5,521 nt of DNA, from the NCBI GenBank assembly GCA_001794015.1, contig MGIZ01000003.1:543-6063 (forward strand), in the 5' to 3' direction. Every line of letters starts with the position of its first letter. Within the stretch, counting starts at the first letter, position 1. Positions 1-3,765 of the stretch are shown one piece after another. The notes beneath the pieces were generated by a model. The model did no database searches, had not been told where the DNA came from, and saw only the letters and a program-made list of their open reading frames with translations. This DNA is from Candidatus Yanofskybacteria bacterium RIFCSPHIGHO2_01_FULL_39_8b (GTDB lineage: Bacteria > Patescibacteriota > Minisyncoccia > 2-02-FULL-40-12 > GWA2-44-9). The translations under genes were made by a program, and so were the position numbers.

Positions 1-248
1 AGCAATTACTGGAATATGTCGAGAAGTGGCTCGCCACATATCGCGATATTCCTGTAGTGCAACAAGACAAGGATTTTGAACGCAAGATTATCGTTCTTCT
101 TCTTGAGCGGACGATGGGTGCGATACTGGTTGACCTTGGAGCAAATGATTTCTACGAGAAGGAAGAAAACAAGCTATATTTCCGCCACCTTCTCGATTTG
201 CACCAAAAGCTGTTTAACCACTTGGCCCAAAAACTCGAAACCGCTTGA
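1..248 (+). CDS. 3' end of an unrecognised protein gene (5' truncated by window edge)
   Basis: The frame is open from base 3 to a TGA at 246-248 and has no convincing internal start, so this is the last 81 residues or so of a gene that begins outside the window. A GTG at 57 could be read as a start, but the frame stays open upstream in the same amphipathic style and no ribosome binding site is seen, so I treat it as internal. The visible part is mostly helical, rich in Leu, Glu and Lys (LLEYVEKWL near the left edge, then FERKIIVLLLERTMG, ending HLAQKLETA). I recognise no family or catalytic motif. A hand count of bases 1-240 gives 105 G+C (44%), clearly higher than the glycosyltransferase genes to the right. 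A strong terminator follows within 6 bases of the stop, so this is the last gene of its transcript. If the tRNA fragment at 493-548 marks an integration boundary, this gene would be the last gene of the element. Confidence 0.6.
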   Translation, partial: QLLEYVEKWLATYRDIPVVQQDKDFERKIIVLLLERTMGAILVDLGANDFYEKEENKLYFRHLLDLHQKLFNHLAQKLETA

Positions 249-253
249 CACAC

Positions 254-288
254 AGCGTTTACCGAAATTCGGTAGGCGCTTTCTTTTT
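254..288 (+). terminator. Intrinsic terminator of the left-hand gene
   Basis: An inverted repeat pairs 254-265 with 269-280 (outer AGCG with CGCT, inner ACCGA with TCGGT, two G-T wobbles between), leaving a three-base loop. It is followed directly by TTCTTTTT at 281-288. This is a standard Rho-independent terminator and lies 6 bases after the TGA. Confidence 0.85.
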
Positions 289-314
289 CAATTTTTGAAA
301 GAGCGTGCTATACT
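285..314 (+). promoter_or_regulatory. Putative extended -10 promoter for the non-coding stretch
   Basis: TATACT at 309-314 is preceded by TG at 306-307, forming an extended -10 element (TGCTATACT). The -35 region is weak (TTTTCA at 285-290, spacer 18). Overlapping the -35 area is a 6-bp inverted repeat, TTTCAA/TTGAAA, at 286-291 and 295-300, which could be an operator or chance in AT-rich DNA. Transcription would start near 321 and run through both hairpins and the tRNA fragment. No long convincing reading frame follows, so the product would be RNA. Confidence 0.45.
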
Positions 315-347
315 TTTCAGCGAAACCAAATTGATTTTTTGGAGCGA

Positions 348-394
348 GGGCGGCGCGGGCATTCCTCCCCCCACCCCTCCTTCCCGCGCCGCCC
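348..394. repeat. G+C-rich perfect inverted repeat with C-rich loop
   Basis: GGGCGGCGCGGG at 348-359 is the exact reverse complement of 383-394. The 23-base loop is almost all C and T (two A residues). On the minus strand the loop has four G-runs of 2, 4, 6 and 2 and could form a G-quadruplex. No T-run follows, so it is not a typical terminator. It contrasts sharply with the AT-rich surroundings. Confidence 0.85.
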
Positions 395-415
395 GAGCGG
401 ATTTCAGAAAGGTTT

Positions 416-439
416 GCAAAATTGCGTTAGCAATTTTGC
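416..439. repeat. Perfect 10-bp hairpin with GTTA loop
   Basis: GCAAAATTGC (416-425) and GCAATTTTGC (430-439) are exact reverse complements separated by GTTA. Near-direct repeats GAAAGGTTT (407-415) and GAAATGGTTT (442-451) flank the hairpin. No T-run follows on either strand close enough for a terminator. It could be part of a structured RNA or a recombinase-related site. Confidence 0.7.
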
Positions 440-492
440 ATGAAATGGTTTCGAGCCTCGTTGTAAATGTACTCCATAATTTCTAAAAAATA

Positions 493-548
493 GGAGCAAC
501 TCCATGGTAAGGAGTAAATCATCGGTTCAATCCCGATCACCGGCACCA
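493..548 (+). tRNA. 3' fragment of tRNA-Thr (anticodon GGT), 5' part missing; candidate att site
   Basis: The sequence folds as tRNA from the 3' strand of the D-stem onward: GAGC (494-497), base 26 (A498), anticodon stem ACTCC/GGAGT (499-503 with 511-515), 7-base loop ATGGTAA with anticodon GGT at 506-508, variable loop AAATC (516-520), T-stem ATCGG/CCGAT around loop TTCAATC (521-537), acceptor strand CACCGGC (538-544), discriminator A545 and encoded CCA (546-548). The 3' acceptor strand demands GCCGGTG at the 5' end, giving G1-C72 and C2-G71, which fits threonine identity. Neither that heptamer nor the usual GCTC D-arm strand is found upstream in the window; the similarity stops abruptly at about 493, where an AT-rich run (480-492) begins. 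It therefore cannot be a complete functional tRNA. The likeliest reading is the displaced 3' tRNA fragment left by site-specific integration, with an intact tRNA-Thr(GGT) further left. A tRNA with a distant 5' exon, or an assembly join, are alternatives. Confidence 0.8.
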
Positions 549-591
549 GAATCAAAACTTTCCAGAAATGAGTTATTGGATCTAGGTTCAA

Positions 592-1932
592 TTAGAGAGG
601 CTTTAACTTACAGGTAAAATGTCGTAATGAGGATGCCTGCCAAATTATTTTAAAACCTTTGTACTGTTTTTTATTAGCAGTAATCTTTTTAAATATTTCG
701 ACAATATAATCAAGATGGGATTGAACATAGGTTCGGCGCGGAATGGCCAGACGGACAAGTTCGTTTTTAGCCGAGCCGGCAAGCATTAAGGAGCCGATTT
801 CCACGCTTCTTATCCCGCCTTCCTGATAAAGCGCCGTTACTAAGGCTTGGCCGGGAAAATTATTTTTGGGGATATGCGGAAAAAATTTAGCGGCATCAAC
901 ATAAACGGCATGGCCTCCCGGAGGATTTATCAACGGTATGCCGATTTTTGCCAATTCATTATGAAAATAGATAATTTGACCAAGCCTATGATTGAGATAA
1001 GCCAGATCAACAACTTCCTCTAAACCGCGGGCTATTGATTCCATTTCTCTTCCGGTCATGCCGCCATAAGTGATAAAACCCTCATAAAGTACAACTAATT
1101 CTCTTAGTTGGGTAGCCAATGCATGATCATTTGTGGCAATAAATCCTCCGCTGTTAGCCAAACCGTCTTTTTTTGTGCTCATAAAAGCAAGATCAGCCAA
1201 TGAAAAAAGTTTTCGTACAATATTTTTGATATTACCCCTTTTCTTTTGCTCATCGCGCCATATAAAATAAGCGTTTTCGACAATTCGACAAGCATCAATA
1301 ACAAATAATAAACCGTTCTTTTTAGCAATATTTCCAGCTAATGAAACATTTTTTAAAGAAGCCGGTTGTCCCCCGTAAGTGTTGTTGGTCAAGGTCATCA
1401 GAATAAATTTAATCTGTTTGCGATATTTGGATATTAGCCGTTGTAATTTTTTAATGTTGATATCGCCCTTGAATAACCTTGATTGAGATGGGTTGAGTAT
1501 TTTTTCAGTTGGAATATCAAGACAAATTGCTCCCCGGTGTTCAAGATTAGCCCGGGTGGTATCAAAAAAACCGTTTGATAGCGCAACATCATTTTTTTGC
1601 AATAAAATCTCGGCGATTATTTTTTCTGCCGCCCGACCCTGATGAACCGGAATTATTTCTTTTTTACCGGTAAAATTTTTAACTGATGCTTCCAACCGTT
1701 CCCAGCTTTTAGCTGATGCATACGATTCATCACCCAGCATCATTTGAGACCATTGTTCTTGAGAAAGAGCAGACGTGCCTGAATCGGTGAGTAAATCTAT
1801 GGTAACTTTTTCAGAAGAAATCTTAAAAAGATTATAGTCGGCTTTTTGAAGAGCTTTGATTCTTTCGGTCCTGTTTAAAATATTAATCGAGTTTAAAACC
1901 TTGACTTTATATGGTTCAATAGGATAAGACAT
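592..1932 (-). CDS. tnaA: Tryptophanase (tryptophan indole-lyase), PLP-dependent
   Basis: A 446-residue cytosolic member of the beta-eliminating lyase family (aspartate aminotransferase fold), expected to split L-tryptophan into indole, pyruvate and ammonia. Family residues seen: TDSG (49-52), GDESY with Tyr71, HQGRAAE for cofactor phosphate (from 97), Asp213 and Arg216 in DACR, and MSTKKDG with the PLP lysine Lys255. Three positions separate tryptophanase from tyrosine phenol-lyase, and all are of the tryptophanase type: Asp124 in FFDTT (Thr in TPL), Ile379 in RSVEIG (Arg in TPL) and His438 in LRHFT (Phe in TPL). The length is close to that of the TPL and TnaA families. I place the start at the ATG ending at 1932 because MSYPIEPYKVK aligns with family N-termini; the upstream TTG at 1969-1971 is better explained as a -35 box. 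No tnaC-like leader peptide can fit before the start, and no tryptophan permease gene is adjacent. It converges on the tRNA fragment, and no terminator is evident after its TAA. Confidence 0.93.
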   Translation of the reverse strand: MSYPIEPYKVKVLNSINILNRTERIKALQKADYNLFKISSEKVTIDLLTDSGTSALSQEQWSQMMLGDESYASAKSWERLEASVKNFTGKKEIIPVHQGRAAEKIIAEILLQKNDVALSNGFFDTTRANLEHRGAICLDIPTEKILNPSQSRLFKGDINIKKLQRLISKYRKQIKFILMTLTNNTYGGQPASLKNVSLAGNIAKKNGLLFVIDACRIVENAYFIWRDEQKKRGNIKNIVRKLFSLADLAFMSTKKDGLANSGGFIATNDHALATQLRELVVLYEGFITYGGMTGREMESIARGLEEVVDLAYLNHRLGQIIYFHNELAKIGIPLINPPGGHAVYVDAAKFFPHIPKNNFPGQALVTALYQEGGIRSVEIGSLMLAGSAKNELVRLAIPRRTYVQSHLDYIVEIFKKITANKKQYKGFKIIWQASSLRHFTCKLKPL

Positions 1933-1942
1933 ATTGGTTTTG

Positions 1943-1971
1943 ATAATAGGCCAATTAATCGTCTTTGTCAA
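1943..1971 (-). promoter_or_regulatory. tnaA promoter giving a leaderless or nearly leaderless mRNA
   Basis: Read on the minus strand: TTGACA (1971-1966), 17-base spacer, TATTAT (1948-1943), a near-perfect housekeeping promoter. Only 10 bases separate the -10 box from the ATG at 1932-1930, so transcription would start about 3-5 bases before the ATG or on it. No Shine-Dalgarno sequence is present. The TTG of the -35 box extends the tnaA reading frame by 13 codons and can be mistaken for a start. Confidence 0.75.
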
Positions 1972-1981
1972 AAGTATTTTT

Positions 1982-2010
1982 TTGCAAACAGAAAAGTGTC
2001 ATGTTATTTT
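1982..2010 (+). promoter_or_regulatory. Divergent promoter of the GT4 glycosyltransferase gene
   Basis: TTGCAA at 1982-1987, 17-base spacer, TATTTT at 2005-2010 with an extended -10 TG at 2002-2003. The start would be near 2017, leaving an mRNA leader of about 15 bases without a ribosome binding site. Ten bases separate its -35 box from that of the tnaA promoter, so one bound factor could affect both. Confidence 0.5.
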
Positions 2011-2031
2011 ATCACATAATAATCTAGCGAC

Positions 2032-3120
2032 ATGAAAATAGCCCTGGTTCATGATTGGTTAATTACTTTAAGCGGCGCCGAGCGTGTGTTAATTGAGTTG
2101 CATAAAATATTTCCCGATGCGCCGATATACACTCTTTTTAAAAACCGAGGGTTTGCTTTCCGATATTTTCCCGATGCCGAAATTAGGCCAAGTTTTTTAC
2201 AGAAAATTCCAGGCATTAGCAAAAATTATAAATATTTTTTCTTTCTTATGCCGACGGCGATTGAGTCTTTTGATTTATCCGATTTCGATATTGTTATTTC
2301 TTCTTCGGCTATTTTTTCGAAAGGGTTGGTTTTAAAGCCCAAAACAAAGCATATATGCTATTGTTATAGTCCGACGAGACAAATATGGGATTTGCATTCC
2401 AACCATCAACCATCAACCATCAACCATCAACTTGGTCAACACTTGTTGCGGATATGGGATCGGCAGGCATCGGATAGAGTGGATGAATTTGTGGCGATCT
2501 CCAATCATATAGCCGATAGAATTAAAAAGTATTACCGTCGAGATGCAAAAATAATTTATCCGCCATGTTATATAAATCCGAAACAAATTCAAAGCGTTGG
2601 AAATTGGAAATTAAAAATTAAAAATTTCGGCTACTATCTCATAGTGTCTAGATTATATCCCCACAAAAATATTGATATTGCCGTTGAAGCATTTATCAAA
2701 CTTAATTTACCCTTAGTTATTATCGGTGACGGTCCTCTTTATTCTAAATTCAAACTTCAAACTTTTAAATTCAACAATATAGAAGTACTGGGATTTATTT
2801 CTGATGAGGACCTGCCATATTACTATCAGAATTGCAGGGCGTTTATCGTGCCACAAGAAGAAGATTTTGGAATTACACTGATTGAGGCGATGTCGTTTGG
2901 CAAGCCGGTTTTGGCTTTGCGAAAAGGCGGAGCAATTGAAACCATAATTGAAGGCAAAACCGGTGAATTTTTTGACGACCCCATTCCGGAAGCTCTTGCC
3001 GACGGTATTAGACGTTTGAATGAGAATTATCCAAACTACAATCCAGAATTTATAAAAAATAATATCATACAATTTTCAGCAGAAAATTTCAAAAGAAAAC
3101 TCCTTGATTTAATAGTCTAA
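2032..3120 (+). CDS. GT4-family glycosyltransferase (WbaZ/mannosyltransferase-like) with three internal heptanucleotide arrays
   Basis: A 362-residue retaining GT-B glycosyltransferase of family GT4, expected to move a sugar from a nucleotide-sugar donor onto a growing glycan at the inner face of the membrane. The N-terminal Rossmann domain opens with MKIALVHDWL and the SGAERVL loop (14-20); YSPTRQIWD is at 112-120 and the sugar-nucleotide domain starts at YYLIVSRLYPHKN (201-213). IIGDGP is at 230-235, and the EX7E signature is Glu277 and Glu285 in EEDFGITLIE, followed by GKPVLALRKGGAIE. No membrane segment is evident. Three runs of 7-bp repeats are read through: residues 124-133 (NHQPSTINHQ), 189-198 (near the inter-domain linker, NWKLKIKN) and 237-248 (KFKLQTFKF, in a loop after GDGP). 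The rest of the chain is intact, so the gene should encode a full-length enzyme. Acceptor and sugar cannot be read from sequence. It starts a cluster and is divergent from tnaA. Confidence 0.9.
   Translation: MKIALVHDWLITLSGAERVLIELHKIFPDAPIYTLFKNRGFAFRYFPDAEIRPSFLQKIPGISKNYKYFFFLMPTAIESFDLSDFDIVISSSAIFSKGLVLKPKTKHICYCYSPTRQIWDLHSNHQPSTINHQLGQHLLRIWDRQASDRVDEFVAISNHIADRIKKYYRRDAKIIYPPCYINPKQIQSVGNWKLKIKNFGYYLIVSRLYPHKNIDIAVEAFIKLNLPLVIIGDGPLYSKFKLQTFKFNNIEVLGFISDEDLPYYYQNCRAFIVPQEEDFGITLIEAMSFGKPVLALRKGGAIETIIEGKTGEFFDDPIPEALADGIRRLNENYPNYNPEFIKNNIIQFSAENFKRKLLDLIV
2401..2431 (+). repeat. Heptanucleotide array A: (AACCATC)x4 plus 3 bases, perfect
   Basis: Four identical AACCATC units (2401-2407, 2408-2414, 2415-2421, 2422-2428) plus AAC. 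The unit has no stop codon in any forward frame and is read as NHQPSTI then NHQ, so the peptide repeats every 7 residues (21 bp). It lies inside the GT4 gene between WDLHS and LGQHLLRIWDR. Confidence 0.95.
2597..2627 (+). repeat. Heptanucleotide array B: TTGGAAA x2, TTAAAAA x2 plus TTT
   Basis: Four 7-base units in register: TTGGAAA (2597, 2604) and TTAAAAA (2611, 2618), then TTT. The consensus is TTRRAAA. It is read as GNWKLKIKNF, close to the boundary between the two GT-B domains of the GT4 enzyme. Unlike array A, the TTAAAAA units hold TAA stops in another frame. Confidence 0.85.
2741..2775 (+). repeat. Degenerate heptanucleotide array C (about ATTCAAA x5)
   Basis: Five successive 7-base units: ATTCTAA, ATTCAAA, CTTCAAA, CTTTTAA, ATTCAAC. 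They are read as SKFKLQTFKFN, in the variable loop after GDGPLY and before NIEVLGFISDEDL of the GT4 enzyme. Confidence 0.75.
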
Positions 3121-3132
3121 TTATTATATAAT
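3104..3132 (+). promoter_or_regulatory. Strong promoter for the ParB-like gene
   Basis: TTGATT (3104-3109), 17-base spacer, exact TATAAT (3127-3132). The -35 box is inside the last codons of the GT4 gene. The start would be near 3139, giving a leader of about 27 bases that includes a ribosome binding site. Confidence 0.75.
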
Positions 3133-3154
3133 TTACCCGAAATGTTCTTTAATT

Positions 3155-3160
3155 AAGAGG
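3155..3160 (+). promoter_or_regulatory. Shine-Dalgarno site AAGAGG of the ParB-like gene
   Basis: AAGAGG, followed by A, lies five bases before the ATG at 3166. It is the only well-placed ribosome binding site in the window; the other starts visible have none. Confidence 0.7.
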
Positions 3161-3165
3161 AACTA

Positions 3166-3723
3166 ATGCATCTCGATCCGTTTCCTTATGAGTATGATCT
3201 AAGGGGATATCCGCCTTACAAGTTAAAGTGGGTTGATGTTCTGCAAATATACAGAAATAATGAAGAGCATCTTGAACATTGGAAACAGTATTATCAAGCC
3301 CAAGGATATAAAAATTGGGAAGAGTGGCGGAAAAAATTCTTCAAGAGATTCGGATTAAGGCAGTTGAGGTGGGACATGTTTGAATTGACCCGGCCGATAA
3401 TCATAAGCTATCTTCGCGGAGCTGATTTCCAAGGTTGGAGAAAATTGACCGGGGATAGATATCTGACATTTGGTCAAATGGCTATGCTTGAATCGGTAAA
3501 GAAGCATGAGCCATTGAGGGATTTAATAAAAAATTTTCCTTCTGAAACAACGATCATTGCTATACGACACAAAGAATGCATTTTTGTGATTGAGGGGATG
3601 CACCGATGTGCCGCTCATGCCTTAGCCTATCGGGAGGGCAATATCATTCCTAGCCACATCAAGATAGTTCTTGGAAGAAAAGACAAATGGTTCAGACCCA
3701 TGTTTTTGGGAAAGAGAATATAA
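3166..3723 (+). CDS. Small protein with ParB/sulfiredoxin-like GxHR motif, function unknown
   Basis: A 185-residue soluble protein, start fixed by a good ribosome binding site. The N-terminal half is rich in Trp, Tyr and charge (HWKQYYQAQGYKNWEEWRKKFF at about 38-59) and probably helical. The C-terminal part reads TTIIAIRHKECIFVIEGMHRCAAHALAYREG (about 128-158). EGMHR at 143-147 after a beta-strand, followed by an Ala-rich helix, resembles the GxHR-type nucleotide-binding motif of the ParB N-terminal/sulfiredoxin superfamily. I see no helix-turn-helix like that of chromosomal ParB, so a partition role is not supported; ATP-binding, kinase or nuclease activity would all be guesses. Three hand-counted lines give about 40% G+C against 30% in three lines of the flanking glycosyltransferases. 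With its own promoter, ribosome site and terminator it is a self-contained unit placed in the glycan cluster. It might modify a lipid or sugar carrier, or be unrelated cargo. Confidence 0.8.
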   Translation: MHLDPFPYEYDLRGYPPYKLKWVDVLQIYRNNEEHLEHWKQYYQAQGYKNWEEWRKKFFKRFGLRQLRWDMFELTRPIIISYLRGADFQGWRKLTGDRYLTFGQMAMLESVKKHEPLRDLIKNFPSETTIIAIRHKECIFVIEGMHRCAAHALAYREGNIIPSHIKIVLGRKDKWFRPMFLGKRI

Positions 3724-3750
3724 GGCCCCGTTTACGGGGTTCTTTTTTTT
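3724..3750 (+). terminator. Intrinsic terminator of the ParB-like gene
   Basis: CCCCG (3726-3730), TTTA loop, CGGGG (3735-3739), extended by two G-T wobbles at the base, then TTCTTTTTTTT. It begins at the base after the TAA. Confidence 0.92.
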
Positions 3751-3759
3751 AAGTAAAAT
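3731..3759 (+). promoter_or_regulatory. Possible leaderless promoter of the GT2 gene, overlapping the terminator
   Basis: TTTACG (3731-3736), 17-base spacer, TAAAAT (3754-3759), then six bases to the ATG at 3766, so transcription would start on or next to the start codon. The -35 match is only 4 of 6. It is attractive because the preceding terminator would otherwise cut off the GT2 gene and no Shine-Dalgarno is present. Confidence 0.35.
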
Positions 3760-3765
3760 CAGATA

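Larger units (their letters stand above)
321..492 (+). ncRNA. Possible structured non-coding RNA (two strong hairpins)
   Basis: This stretch has no believable gene: the frames open across it are low-complexity and without homology I can recognise. It follows a promoter-like sequence and contains two hairpins: a 12-bp G+C-only stem (348-359 with 383-394) and a 10-bp stem with a GTTA loop (416-425 with 430-439). The first loop is C-rich and includes CCTCCTT (376-382), the anti-Shine-Dalgarno core of 16S rRNA. No terminator is seen before the tRNA fragment. I match it to no known RNA family: the anticodon arm downstream argues against tmRNA, and I see no group I intron P7-like core and no group II domain V. 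It may be a regulatory RNA, a repetitive extragenic element, or the end of an integrated element. Confidence 0.3.

Noticed and set aside
38..49. 12-base palindrome ATATCGCGATAT
   Set aside because: Lies within coding sequence, is isolated and has no partner; likely chance.
245..250. Exact TTGACA as a -35 box
   Set aside because: No -10 element at 16-19 bases; it overlaps the stop codon and the terminator occupies the space.
76..486. Open frame of 136 codons on + strand
   Set aside because: It runs out of frame over the real gene, through its terminator and the G+C-rich hairpin; it is low-complexity (PPPTPPSRAARA) and has no ribosome site.
321..492. Group I or group II intron interrupting the tRNA
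   Set aside because: No matching 5' exon (GCCGGTG) in the window, and no P7-like core or domain V hairpin seen. A distant 5' exon outside the window cannot be excluded.
493..548. tmRNA 3' end
   Set aside because: A full anticodon arm with GGT and a 5-base variable loop is present, which tmRNA lacks.
545..591. Terminator for tnaA
   Set aside because: No stem followed by a T-run on the minus strand; only the antisense of the tRNA T-arm forms a stem.
2401..2431. CRISPR-like repeat
   Set aside because: Units are 7 bases, directly tandem, without spacers and inside a coding sequence.
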